A stretch of 64,000 bases of DNA from assembly GCF_014805685.1 (NCBI RefSeq), contig NC_060896.1, positions 14,854,889 to 14,918,888 on the forward strand, read 5' to 3'. Positions 43,001 through 54,029 of the stretch are shown one piece after another (positions within the stretch are counted from its first letter, which is position 1; the number at the start of each line of letters is the position of its first letter). The stretch is from Silurus meridionalis. Its lineage: Eukaryota > Chordata > Actinopteri > Siluriformes > Siluridae. The translations under genes and the position numbers were made by a program. The notes beneath the pieces were generated by a model that was not told where the DNA came from, did not search any database, and saw only the letters and a program-made list of their open reading frames with translations.

Positions 43001-44397
43001 TTACTAACACTTACCATTCAACCATTCAACTGTCCAGTCCACACCACCAGTAATCTGTTTGATATAATTGTCTTCATTTTGGGTGCATGTGACTGTGAAT
43101 CAATACACGTTAAGGTCCCAAGATTACCTGAATATGTGTCATCATTTAGATGCTTAAGTGTCTATAGCTGACTACTTATTAATTATAGAAAGAGCATACA
43201 CAATGTATTTTAATTGTAATAATGTATATTCTAACTGGTTTATCAATCATTTACATTAGAAACCTGAATTTAAGACCAACATCTTAATAAAAATCCATGT
43301 ATATGTAAGGCAATGTGATATTTGTCATGCTTTTAACAAAACTTTCCAAGGCAGAAATGATGAGAAAATGGTTCAAGCCCATTTTTAATGTGATTTTTGC
43401 TTAGTCAAACACAAAAATGGTGAAAAACAAAGCTTTTATTAAACTTATGTAGTGCGTGCATAAGTTTAATGCACTTTATTATGCAATTTATTTACATTTA
43501 TAAGGATGTTGTTCTGCATATGAATTAAATTTTACTATTGTTTTTAATCTATTATGTGCTAATACTACCAGTTTATATAATCTTATAATATAAATTTTTT
43601 ATTTTATTTTTTCTTTACGTGGCTTTTCAGAGAACATGGTATACCTTCCTCAACAGTAACACGTACATAGGTCATAATACCAGGAATTTTACATAAAATT
43701 TTATCTTAAATGATTACATGTAAAAAAAACAAGTTACTAAATACCATCCCTTGTTTTTTTTTTTTATTTATCTTGGTTCCATTTATGAACTTGTTATCAG
43801 GTCATTGGGCTGCATCAGTTGAGACAGATATTTCAATGACTAAATAATGACTAATTTTGTACACACAGACATTCATTTGAATTTTGCACATTTGATCATT
43901 ATTCAAACTTTGTGAATAGAGGGAATCGCCGTGTTCATAGCTTTTCCACGAACAGTTCACTGCAGTAAAAATAAGCAAGCGAATGGTGGCACAAAAGGTC
44001 TTAATGGTGCATTTGTTTAATACTTGCTTGATTTTTTGACCAATGATTTATTGTTAAGTAAAATCTTAATATTTGTGATTATGGACAGAATCCATTTAAT
44101 GTTTATATCAGGTGTTAATTTTATAAGTAAGAAGCTAAACTATAAAATGTACTATAATAAAAAAGCATTTCACTGTATGTCGTACCCTGTATGTATGTGT
44201 ATGTGACAAACAAAATTTTATTTTATTTGATAATTCATATGTATATTTATTATCAAAAGTGGCTGACTCACAGTGCTCCAACAGATAAGATGGTTGGTCT
44301 CTGGGTCTTCCACTAGCGTCCACAGCTTGGTGAGAAATGCTGGTACATTGTTGGCATAGCCTCCATCCACACCTATGGAACCCGGTGACTCCTGCAT
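35284..44397 (-). CDS. hsf4: Heat shock transcription factor 4
   Basis: Exons in transcript order: 44272-44397, 42287-42395, 41521-41648, 41268-41392, 40234-40309, 40076-40143, 39400-39499, 38655-38773, 38301-38483, 38118-38217, 36034-36099 and, tentatively, 35284-35415. All GT/AG, all phases fit: 1332 nt, 443 residues (human HSF4b has 492). The DNA-binding domain is about 18-118 ([36 protein letters not shown]). HR-A/B trimerisation coiled coil is about 122-200 ([26 protein letters not shown]). IKEEPVSP at 291-298 is a phosphorylation-dependent sumoylation motif; [18 protein letters not shown] looks like HR-C. Nuclear trimeric factor binding heat shock elements; in vertebrates central to lens fibre development. 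The ATG chosen starts MQESPGS; the frame has no better upstream ATG. Intron 10 carries a Tc1-like element. Confidence 0.93.
36617..37501 (+). mobile_element. Tc1-like transposon in hsf4 intron 10, decayed
   Basis: Terminal inverted repeats AGTATTGGAACAGCAAGACA (about 36641) and its complement GGTCTTGCTGTTCCAATACT (about 37472). The interior on the plus strand retains the DNA of the SPDLNPIEHAFHLLK-type region (AAGTCAATCACCAGACCTTA, CATTTCACCTTCTGAAGACA, AAACAAACAACAGTTAAAGG). No intact ORF. Confidence 0.78.
39987..40035. repeat. (GT)n microsatellite in hsf4 intron 6
   Basis: About 24 GT units, ending 41 nt from the donor side of the exon at 40076-40143; on the transcript it is (AC)n just after that exon. 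Confidence 0.97.
40741..41190. repeat. Unassigned dispersed repeat in hsf4 intron 4
   Basis: Sequence such as CATCTCATAACCATAGGTAA and CTCCTGCTTCACCACTACAG resembles a repeat seen widely in fish genomes (my recollection of the consensus). No termini resolved. Confidence 0.35.
41845..42115 (-). mobile_element. LINE 3' fragment in hsf4 intron 2
   Basis: Left end CAAGTCAAGTCAAGAAGCTT...TTATTGTCATTTC is the complement of a retroposon 3' end with a (CTTGA)n tail; inner sequence GTACACAGTGAAATGAAACA and GGTGCTACATAGACAACATA follows. Includes a short GT run near 42075. Confidence 0.6.
44158..44232 (+). mobile_element. Short L2-like LINE 3' end in hsf4 intron 1
   Basis: AAAAGCATTTCACTGTATGTCGTACC...GTATGTGACAAACAAAATTT matches the complement of the LINE 3' end at 23448-23515. 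Confidence 0.6.
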
Positions 44398-45110
44398 ATC
44401 TGTGCTCACCTTGCGTCTTGGGTTTCTGTACTTGAGCAGTGCGTATATAAATGTACATTTGCTACTCAGGATTTGTCAGTCCATCTCTGCTGTCTACCCT
44501 CCAGAGCTCCTGATCCTGTTCCTGTCCCTTTCTATGTATCTCTTGCTTGCTCCCTCTCTCTGGCTCAGTCATCTGGCCATATCAGGCTTGTGTCGTCCAT
44601 GCAGGCTTGTGTCAGCAAAAAAAGAGGATGCAGCCTCATCACCACCACTCCAACAAAAGAGGCCATAGGAACAATGCCTGGTTGTACAAACCTAGAATAA
44701 TGCTGCACTGTTACACCAAACACAATGCTCCAACAAAACCTGTGTATGAGATTGTTGTGTGAGTAATTTGTGAGTCAGAATTGCCTTTTCCTCTATTCAG
44801 GCCTTAGAAATATAAATTTGATATTTTATTGATATTGGTATTGATATATTACTTAAATACCATTTCTTACCTTCAACATTGATATCTCAGTAAGTAAAGT
44901 CCCTTGGATATAGGCAAATTTAATAGATTCCCTAATTAGATTGATTGTAAACATATACAACATTAATCCTGGACATTTCGCAACCATTTAAAGCTTGAAA
45001 TTGTCTAATTTGTTTGACATACTTTTGCTTATTTAAAGCATTTATTTCTCGAAAGAAGCAAAATTATCTGCCAGAAGAATAAGATTCTAATAAGAGAACA
45101 TTTGTGGCTT
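44398..45110. other. 5' flank of hsf4
   Basis: Contains whatever 5' UTR and promoter hsf4 has; no core promoter motif stands out and no non-coding exon could be proved. Confidence 0.4.
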
Positions 45111-45267
45111 TTGGCAGATTTTTTTATCCAGAGCAACTTACATTTATCTCATTTAAAGGACTAAACTACTATAGTGTTAAGGGTCTTGCTTAGGGGCCCT
45201 GGAGTGAAGGCTTGGTACCAAACTTATGACCTTTGGAGCCAAAGGCCAATGCCTTAACCAAGTTTAG
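45111..45267 (-). mobile_element. tRNA-derived SINE, degraded
   Basis: On the minus strand it reads TTGGTTAAGGCATTGGCCTT (A-box region), GGTCATAAGTTTGGTACC (B-box position), GGGCCCCTAAGCAAGACCC, and ends AAATGTAAGTTGCTCTGGAT. Same general family as 25141-25303. Confidence 0.65.
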
Positions 45268-45880
45268 TAATTGTTTCTAGAAAAAGGATTAATGTTTTTA
45301 AATTGGTAATTTTATCATTATACAACATTAAGTCTTCAAATTATCCTCACTTGCTAAAATGGCATTTTTTGCTGTGTTCTTTATTTAAATAGCACATCAC
45401 ATCCAGCAGAGGGAGCTGTCCTCAAGATTGTTATCAAAATGTACATCTAAAAGTAAAGAATAGCTCACTCAATCTGTCATTGTTATAGGAAAAAAAGTTT
45501 GCAAGAACGTGGTTAACTTTCATTTTTACACAGTGTATAAAATATCCCCTACTCTACTGGTAACTCTACTGGAACTGGGATCTGAGCCAAAGCCTGACAA
45601 CATTTCCATTATACTATTTTATATTTTTTGATTTAATGTTAAAATATCAGATAAAATAGGACAAATGTTTACGCGTAAACTAAAGGCAAAGTAATTTTAC
45701 ATTTAAAGTAACATAAGGTATGCACTTTATTTCCGTAAAAGGTTTTCAATGGTTTTCAAAATAATAGCTAAGAGGCAAATTTATTTCAGCTTTTTTTTTT
45801 TTATGAATCATATCTTCAGTGGGTCACATGTTTATTTTCAATTTATTCCTATTTAGCAATATCTCCTAATTGTCTGTACT
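45268..45880. other. No feature seen
   Basis: AT-rich intergenic DNA without recognisable features. Confidence 0.5.
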
Positions 45881-45889
45881 TGAATGAAA

Positions 45890-46260
45890 TGCTTGCAGTG
45901 CTCTTCCACTAGCTTCTTACAATACTCTGCTGTATTTCTTTTTTGCCATATCTCCTAAAAAAAGTGGTGTAACTCAGTCACACAGTCTGTGGATTTCCTT
46001 GCTCAGTATTGCTTCAGTATTTCTAGATAATCTTCCTGTCTAATGATGACATCTATTTTCTGTATGCACCAGTCCCACTGCCAGCAAGATATGTCCAACA
46101 CGTCCATCCCATGCTCCACAGTTGGCGTGGTGTTCTTTACCTCAATATTTTTCTTCCATACATAACCCTGACCATAGGAAAAACACACTAACATAAGGCT
46201 AGTGATCATCTGCAAACTTCAGTCTGAACTATTTTTGTGCTAGCCTGAGGTCCTGGCCAT
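45890..46260 (-). pseudogene. Tc1-like transposase remnant
   Basis: ORF 46003-46215 reads YVWKKNIEVKNTTPTVEHG...IQKIDVIIRQEDYLEILKQY, matching the VWRKxGxxxxxxxTIPTVKHG...KIDGIMxxxxYxEILKQ region of Tc1 transposases. The GGGSIMLWG centre is scrambled by a frameshift. Confidence 0.7.
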
Positions 46261-46443
46261 ATAGGTATCTATTAACGGTACATACATTGGTGCCTGATGC
46301 CTCCAGTTAATTTTTTTGGTTACTTGAGATTAAACTAAACCTTTCAGAACAATGTTTATTCATTTGGGTGTAAATTTGTTTTAATATCTTTAGATACATT
46401 TTGTTATTAATGTTGCACACAACTAAACAAGAAAATATAATTG

Positions 46444-47175
46444 CAGTGGTGGACAAAACACACAAACCCTGTACATAGTAGACACTATGTAAACTATGAG
46501 TAAAAGTACAAATGTATTTGCCTATAAATGTACTTAAGAATCCAAAGTACTATGAGTTATTATGGCTATAATGTTCCTATTATCATTTTCAGACATGTTT
46601 TAATTAACAAAACAAATTTTGTGTGGAAATTTGCTAATGTTATGCTTAGCACACTGGTCTATTAATAGAATGATAATAATAAGTTGATTGATTGATTAAT
46701 GTCTATTGAAATGATCGACATTATTATTATAACAAAATCATCACTACTTTAAAAGTATTGTGCAAATAAGGCCACGGGTGTTGTGGCAAATTAGAGTCAT
46801 GAGTTTCTTTCATCATTTATTACAATCAAAATGTTCTGCTTGTTGTTGAACTGACGCTAAACTTTATGTTCATGTTAAGTAGATACCACCAAGCAGCAAT
46901 CAAAACAAGATCAAAACAGAGCACGCACTCTACACTGTTCGGTAGATTGCTGCGTGCTTGACCAGTCAAGTTTTTCGCCACTCATAACAGGAATGACTGA
47001 TTTTGCAAAATTTAGTTGAGTAAAAAGTGAGAGATTTGACTTTGATATGTAGTGAAGTTGAAACAGTTACAGTAAAGTCTTCCCTAATGGAAATACTTTA
47101 GTAAAATACAGATATGTGAAAAAGCTACTTATGCACAGTAACAAATTACATTTACTTTTGTACTGTACACCACTA
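46444..47175. mobile_element. Non-autonomous hAT element (copy B)
   Basis: Starts CAGTGGTGGACAAAACACAC and ends GTACTGTACACCACTA. Flanks TATAATTG (46436-46443) and TATAAGTG (47176-47183) match 7 of 8. The interior is shared with copy A at 19276-19629. No transposase. Confidence 0.75.
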
Positions 47176-47359
47176 TATAAGTGTATATATCCTTGGAACA
47201 AAACAGCTGGCCTTGTTGCTTCAATGTCGGTCCTTAATCATAGACTATAGACTATTCAAGGAAAAATCAATCAGCATTAGTAGCACAACAACACAAAGCA
47301 CACAATCCTAGTAGATCAATTTAATCAGTGTCAAACATTAATAGTGGGTTAGTGTGTAG

Positions 47360-47460
47360 CAAGACATGTAGTAAGACAATGACCCAAGATTCACCACAGA
47401 GGAGTTCATCAGGGAAGCAAAGTGGAAGGTTTTTGACTGACCAAGTTAATCACGGACCCA
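47360..47460 (+). pseudogene. Tc1-like catalytic fragment
   Basis: Translates to DNDPRFTTEEFIREAKWKVF, resembling the DNDPKHTA...KKWKVLxWPSQSPD region of Tc1 transposases, then breaks down. Confidence 0.45.
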
Positions 47461-47752
47461 AGTGAGGATGCATTTTAAATCCTAAAGAGGTTAAAAACAA
47501 AAAAAGAGAGACAAAAACATAACAAAACATGTATGCTTAAGTATAATTATAAAACATTTAAAATATTTTTTGTAGGAGACTGTAAGTACAGGATAATACA
47601 ATTTACAGGGTGGTTCAGAAATAAGGCAGGAAGCAGGCCTAGTGAATCTTAAAACCTCAGGCTACTTTCTCTGTTTTATTTTCCTTTTCTGTCTATTCTA
47701 TTTTACTATGCACATATACATTTGAGGAGAAAACAAATGTTCAGCTAGCTAG

Positions 47753-47756
<4 letters not shown>

Positions 47757-47785
<29 letters not shown>
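47757..47785. repeat. (CT)n microsatellite
   Basis: Short pure CT array within a pyrimidine-rich stretch to about 47815. Confidence 0.9.
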
Positions 47786-47791
<6 letters not shown>

Positions 47792-48043
47792 TTCTTTCTC
47801 GCTTTCTCCATCTCTCCCCACTTTACCTTTGCTGCCACTCACTGGAATACAGAACACATATTAGAGCAATCCTGTACAGGTGGTGATCCTAACCTTTTAC
47901 TTTTCTCATCTCTGCCCTCCATTCCTAGACCAGTGCTCAATCACAACCCTACTTCCACATTTTGAATAATTAGGCACAAACCTGTATTATAGTTGGTCCT
48001 AGGAAAAATCTAATCTCCATTTTGGTCTTGGGCAGGCTACAAT

Positions 48044-48300
48044 CAAGTCAAGTCAAGTTTATTTCTATAGAGTTTTTTTATTTCTTTAAGAGTTAAGCTA
48101 AACGATGTGTATTTATCTTTGATGAGCAGCCATGGCAACTGTGGCAATGAAAAACTCCTCTCAGATGTTATGAGGAAGAAACCTTCAGAGGAACCAGAAT
48201 AAAAAGGGGAACCCATCCTCATTTGGGTGATATCAAGAGTGATTATAAATCTTTAAAACAATACAAAACACCGGAGAGTGAGAACTAACATGAGCAACAG
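48044..48300 (-). repeat. Dispersed fish repeat, copy B
   Basis: CAAGTCAAGTCAAGTTTATTTC...GGGGAACCCATCCTCATTTG aligns with 20424-20640; the related sequence may continue to about 48510. Confidence 0.6.
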
Positions 48301-48519
48301 AGTGTAAGATTATGAGGAATGTCCTTACTACAGTCTTATACAGTCAGTTGACGTTATGGAACCAGGAGAAACTGAGCAACTCATAAAATAGCTCAACATT
48401 TGAGATCATAATAGATCCAACACCAGCTTCTCCATTCCAGAGCCTTTAAACTCTAAAAGAGGTCCAAATCACAATCACTGCAATCAATTTGGGGACACCC
48501 CTACCTATTGATGGAGTGG

Positions 48520-49618
48520 AAGCCAAGAGACTCTATTTACACCTCCTGAATTAAACACTTCTTTGGGTTTGCTGTAGGTTCTAAGGTCCCGACCTCCCAA
48601 TTTTTGCTAATGATGTCTATGATGCCTTGTACCTTGTGCCCATATAGTACTTTAAATAGAGAAAACCCCTCAAACCTAGTGATTTAGTGTACTTCCTGCC
48701 TCCACAATAATATTTTGGACACAATCAAAGAAAACTTCATCTGCCACATTCTGGGCAGGTTATCTATGAAAGGCAAGTTTTATTAGAAGCATTAAGAAGG
48801 GCATGTTGTTTTTCACTACCATGTGACTGAAGAGTGGGGGTTTGACAACATGAAAGTCATAGTGCTCCAATATGTTCAACAGAAAAGCATTCACCCTGTT
48901 GTCAGGAGATCACAAGTTTAAACTGTGACAATGCCACAGCCATCCATTGCCTGAAGTCAAGGCAGTAAAACTGGTCATGCTCAATGAACAACAGTGATGA
49001 AATAGTCTCTTTCGGAGTGAAAATGGGAGTCAGTTGATTTTTCCAATAATTGAGCAAGCAAGCAAGCAAGCAAGCACAAAAGAGCCATATAGTAGGCATG
49101 ATGTTTTTGAGGTTTGGATGAGAAAGTGTTTACCTATGATGGACAGAGTTAGTGTCAGTAAGAAAAGCAGATTTTATCACTCTCTGAGTAATGCAATCCA
49201 GTGGAGAGTAGATTGTGCAGCTGACTGTTTACATTGTGTCTGTTGTTAGGTTTAATTTTCCTGACCCTTCAAAAAGTAGGACTTGGACTGCATTACAGGT
49301 AGTTTTCATCTTGCACATGTGGACTGGAGAATAGTGAGTGATACATGTAATGCATATCTGTAAAATGTTACTGTAACAGGATATGCTTGTGCCAGAGTTT
49401 GGATGTTCTGGCATAATGACAGTGAAGCGATTTAGCCTCATGGTCTTGGGTCTGAGAAAAGGTCAAGCAAGAACAATTCAACTGCATTGCAGTGCATAAT
49501 CTGCCTGAGGCTTGCAATACCGGCTTTCTCAATACAAGTCAGGCCTATCACAAACCTTTAACTGAAAGGCTTAATCTAATATACCACTGATACCAATAAT
49601 GGGTTTAGTTAAAAAAAA
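48520..49618. other. No gene recognised; small (GCAA)n array
   Basis: Holds a short (AAGC)n array at about 49051-49075. Broken frames on the minus strand hint at an old element (48600-49000), but I cannot name it. Confidence 0.4.
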
Positions 49619-50192
49619 TTACCGTATTTTTCAGACTATTAGCCGCTTCTTTTTTTCCCACGTTTTGAACCCTGCAGCTTAAACAACGAAGCGGCTTATT
49701 TATGAATTTTTCCTGGGTTTTTCCCAGTTTCACAAACTTCAAGCCAAGCCAAAAAACTAAGCGACATAACATTAGACCAATGAAATTTCTGAATGGAAAC
49801 GAAAAAACGCACCTCACCTGTGTTCTGAGCTGCACGGCATCGGGAGAAAGACTTCCACCGGTGGCGCACGACGATGCCAACGGATAAACTCCCCAGAGAA
49901 ATACAGTGGTACCTTGACCTACGAGTTTAATTCGTTCTGTGGACGAGCTCGTATCTCAATTTGCACATCAAATCAGTTTTCCATATTGAGAATACTTAAA
50001 ATAGCATTAATCCGCTCCAACCCTCAAAATGACATCCCGTTTTTGTGTTTCATGTTATTAAATTGGAAAATACATTTCTAAATAACAAATCTTGTATAAA
50101 AACATAATAGAAAGAGTATGTAAAGATATAATGTTTTATTCAGTGTATTTTCCTTGGAGATGAGACAACTTGAGCTAACGAAAACGCCGGTG

Positions 50193-50241
<49 letters not shown>

Positions 50242-51002
50242 GAGGGAGGGTAGAGGCGATAAGCGGAGGGAAAACTATCACTCCTGTACGCTACGTATCC
50301 CTAAACTTTAAAAATTTTACTTTTTCTTCTTTGCTTATCTTAGTTTTCGTCACAATTTTCGCTTTCTGGCTTCGCTTCGCCATCTGGCAGCAGCATCTCG
50401 AGCTCCTACCTCAATTTTTTGCTCGCGTAACAAAGCAAAAAAATCTACAGAGTGACCGCTCGTACCTAAGAAAACTTGTACATTAATGCACTCGTAGGTC
50501 AAGGTACCACTGTGAAAGAAAGGAAGACGTGAACAATGAATTACTTGGTCGGCTTCTGTTTAGACACAAGCCGTTGTAACGCGCTGAGTCAGGGTGAAGG
50601 GAGAGCTCACTAAAACTCCAGTTGCAACAGAAATCATATAAGCACAGACAGGTTTCCAAAACTCGTGCTTTTTAATTTTTCTTGGCAACAGCGTTATGGA
50701 TTAGTCAAAGAAACTTAGAAATGAGCATCAGAAAATAAAAAGGACATAATCCTCGGTCTTCACACATACAGTAATACCGGAAGAATGCAGTGACATGCTA
50801 TTCCCAAAATACCGCTATGCTCCTAATAGAAGTGCAACATATTTCATTTAGTGTCTTTCGTTAAAGCCTGTGTAAAGTACATTAGTTTCAGTGTAAACAC
50901 CTGACGCATATAGACAGGTGCAGCTTATTTATGTTAAAAATAAAAATCTTTGTCAAATTCAAGGGGTGCGGCTTATATAAGGCTTTATAGAAAATTACGG
51001 TA
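49619..51002. mobile_element. CCGTA-type DNA transposon, copy 2, with nested insertion
   Basis: Left TTACCGTATTTTTCAGACTA and right (complement) TACCGTAATTTTCTATAAAG ends match copy 1 at 26513-27190. The interior shares CTGTGTTCTGAGCTGCACGG and TGTCTTTCGTTAAAGCCTGT. It is interrupted by a Tigger-like element (49914-50512). About 250 bp around 50580-50850 are absent from copy 1, so copy 1 is internally deleted or copy 2 has gained sequence. Confidence 0.78.
49914..50512. mobile_element. Tigger-like non-autonomous element nested in copy 2
   Basis: Perfect terminal inverted repeats of at least 22 bp (CAGTGGTACCTTGACCTACG and onward; complement at 50491-50512), preceded by TA. The uninterrupted site can be read in copy 1 (GAGAAATTGTTGTGAAAGGA near 26941). 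It carries a (GT)n array at 50195-50238. No ORF of note. Confidence 0.85.
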
Positions 51003-51050
51003 TACCTCTTACTCTTGACGCACAAAGAAACATGATGGAAAAGAAAAAAT

Positions 51051-51053
<3 letters not shown>

Positions 51054-51090
<37 letters not shown>
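51054..51090. repeat. (CT)n microsatellite
   Basis: About 18 CT units followed by a short CA run. Confidence 0.97.
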
Positions 51091-51101
<11 letters not shown>

Positions 51102-51471
51102 CAAAAAACTTCATGTATTTGTTGCATGTATCCCACAATCTAACTGTCCAAACTGAATATGCTATAGAAAACTATTAGAACCAGTTGAATTGGTGGGGAT
51201 TTTATTACCAGTATAAAATATTTTAAACAACAAAAATACTGCTTTCATAAGGGCTTTTTCTTCAAAGTTACAGAATCAACCTTTCAAAATAACTGTTCTG
51301 ATAGTGCTGGATATAGAGGCAAGGAAAGATACAGCTTGTTTGCAGAAAAGGTTTATTTTTGTTTGTTTTTGTTTTTTAATGAAATCAGTGATTAAACCAG
51401 TGATCAACAGTTCTGATTAAAGTGTGCCTATGTTATAATGTTTTAAAAAGTGTGTGTGTGTACGTATGTAT

Positions 51472-51757
51472 TGTCACGCTCGGCTCAAGAGTCAGAGACT
51501 AGGTTAAAGTCAGTGCTTTTTTTTCCGTAGTACACAGACAGAAGCTTAGGTAGAAGCACGAACCAGAAAATGGGTATAATCCGAAACAGGGGAAGTCCAG
51601 GGATGATCGCTAGTATGAACTCTCGGACAGTGAGTGAGTGAGAATGGGGGCCTTATAAAGGAGATCGTAGATTGGACACAGGTAAAGGTGATTAGTATGA
51701 AGGTGAGGTGCTGCGAGTGTGCTCAGTGAAGAGAGGAGGCGTGGCTGGTGGTTCCCT

Positions 51758-51760
<3 letters not shown>
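51472..51760. repeat. Solo-LTR-like or MITE-like repeat
   Basis: Begins TGTCACGCTCGGCTCAAGAG and ends GTGGTTCCCTGACA, so it opens TG and closes CA with short inverted ends (TGTCA/TGACA). A TATA-like CCTTATAAAGG lies at about 51650. No flanking duplication could be read because a (TA)n array follows. Confidence 0.4.
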
Positions 51761-51761
<1 letters not shown>

Positions 51762-51816
<55 letters not shown>

Positions 51817-52739
51817 TGGAACCCGTTATGTCGATGTCCTAGGGGTCGCCAAAAGCATCGAGATAAACGAAAATCAAAATGGCGGCAATATATTAACGTG
51901 CTTGAAATTTCTTTATGTACATGATGTGCGTTAATAAATGAGAATGTGCATGCACGTGTTTTTGGAGGGTTTTTTTACACAACAGCGTTGCAGTGATTTG
52001 TTTGATGAAGGCATGCTATAAAAATTTACATACAGTACATGTTTATCTGTCAGGAATCCACCTGCCACGCCCCCTTCGGCCCCCTTCAGCATGGCAGGTG
52101 CTTTTCTCGGCCGCTTTCTCTGAAGTTCCCGGCTTCAATCGCGCACATATGGTGCTCGTTTAGCATCATCACCAGCTGCTATTTAAACTTCCACACTCTC
52201 ACTGTCCGTTATTGTTGGTATATGTTGGTTCACGGCGGTCGTTGTTATCGCACATGCGTATCCCGGTACGTGCCTTCCCACCGGCACTCTCTCAACGGCT
52301 GCGCTTTTCTTCCCAAAGCGCATCGTGGATTCCCCCCCCGATCCTGCCGTTGTTCATTCTATGCTTTTGCTGCTTATCCCACGTTCTCCCGTGTGCTGTT
52401 CAGCGCCGCGCTTCTACTTTCGCCTCCCGTTCATCGCATAACATTTAACAACAAAAGGCATATGTGCACTAACTAACAGCAGAGATTCACCAGTATACAA
52501 TACAACACCTGTAGCAGCTGTAAGGCTTGATTTTTCCGCCACTTTTGTGAGTTCTTCTGCGGCTGCACCAAGATAACCGACGTTAAATAGCAAATTTTTC
52601 CCCCCTTGTGCTCGAGATATTAGGGTTCAGCGAAATAAAAAAAGTCGACATAACCGATTAAAAAATGCTTAGACAAAGTGAGAATTTGGCGGTTCCACTT
52701 CGTCGACTTAATAGGGTTGTCGAGGTAACCGAGGGTTCC

Positions 52740-52801
<62 letters not shown>
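51762..52801. repeat. (TA)n microsatellite split by a transposon
   Basis: TA arrays at 51762-51812 and 52744-52801 flank the Tigger-like element inserted between them. Confidence 0.95.
51814..52743 (-). mobile_element. Tigger/pogo-like non-autonomous element, copy 2
   Basis: Reverse orientation relative to copies 1 and 3: starts CAGTGGAACCCGTTATGTCG and ends GAGGGTTCCTCTG. It shares the GC-rich interior (CCACGCCCCCTTCGGCCCCC). Inserted at TA within a TA array. ORFs here are not conserved in the other copies. Confidence 0.82.
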
Positions 52802-52803
<2 letters not shown>

Positions 52804-52849
52804 GTGCATCCTGAAAGATTGGTTTTTATTCAATTTTGTTATCTTGCAA

Positions 52850-54005
52850 CCACAATTGTTTAAACTTTTTCTTATTAATCTACACTCAGTACCCCAGAAT
52901 GACAAAGGAAAAACATATTCTAAAAACTTCTGTCAAAATATTGTATTAAAAAACTGAAATATTATACATATTATATACATAATATATACATATTCAGACC
53001 CTTTGCAACACTTGACAATTAGCTCAGGTGTCTCCGAATTTTTTATCATTGCAGAAATGTTGCTACACCTTGATTAGGGTACACGTGGAAAAGTTTATTG
53101 ATTGGACATGATTTGTAAAGGTACACACCGCTCTATAAAAAGCCTCACAGCTGACAATAAATAACAGAGCAAAAAACAAGCCATGAGGTCACAGGAACTG
53201 CCTGCTGAGCTCAGAGACAGGGAAGGTTAAAAAAACTGCTGCTGCACAGTGGTCTCCATAATTCTTAAATCGTACAAGTGGCACAACCAGGACTTTTCCA
53301 ATAGCTGGTCGCCTGGGCAAACTGAGCAATTAGAGAGAAGGGTCTTAGTAAAAGAGGTGACCAATAAACTGATGTTCACTTGGACTGAGCACCAGATGCT
53401 CTGTGGAGATGGGACTGCAGCCCTACACTGATCTAGGCTTTATGGCAGAGTGACTAGACGGAAGCCTCTCCTCAGTGCAAAACCCATGGAAGCCTGCTGA
53501 AGGACTCTTAGACTGCGCAGAAGATTTTCTGCAAAAGCATGATAGTGGCAGCATGCTGTGGGAGTGTTTTTCTGCAGCAGGGACTTGGCAATGGGTCAGT
53601 GTTCAGGGAAAGCTTAATGGAGCAAAGTACAGTGATATCCTCAATAAAAACCTGTTCCACAGTGCTCAGGACCTAATTCTGTGCCAAAGGTTCACATCCT
53701 ACATTACAACATACAGCCAAGACAACACAGGAGTAATGTAGTGATAACACTATAAATGTCTTAGAGTGGCCCAGTCAGAGCCCTAACCCTATTAAACATC
53801 TCTTGAGAGACATGAAGTGGCTGTCCACCCAAAGTCCTCATACAAACTAACCCATCTTGAGAGGATTTGCTTTAAAAATGACAGAAATTTCCCCAATCCA
53901 GGTGTGCAAAGCTTGTTGAATCATACCCAAAAAGACTTGAGGCTGTAAATGCCAGAACTGCTTTAACTAAGTACTGAGTAAAGTGTAAAGAGAATTTCGT
54001 TCCTT
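52850..54005 (+). mobile_element. Tc1-like transposon of the salmonid type, decayed
   Basis: The 5' region contains CACCTTGATTAGGGTACACG, GATTGGACATGATTTGTAAA and AAGCCATGAGGTCACAGGAA, typical of the Tc1 group widespread in salmonids and other fish. The transposase remnant at 53475-53741 reads KHDSGSMLWECFSAAGTWQW and SDILNKNL; the catalytic DNDPKH site is degraded. No intact ORF. Confidence 0.75.
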
Positions 54006-54029
54006 TGATATTTGATTTCTATAATTCTA

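Noticed and set aside
45400..45420. CTCF-like site CCAGCAGAGGGAGC
   Set aside because: A single short match is expected by chance in 64 kb and this word also occurs in dispersed fish repeats.
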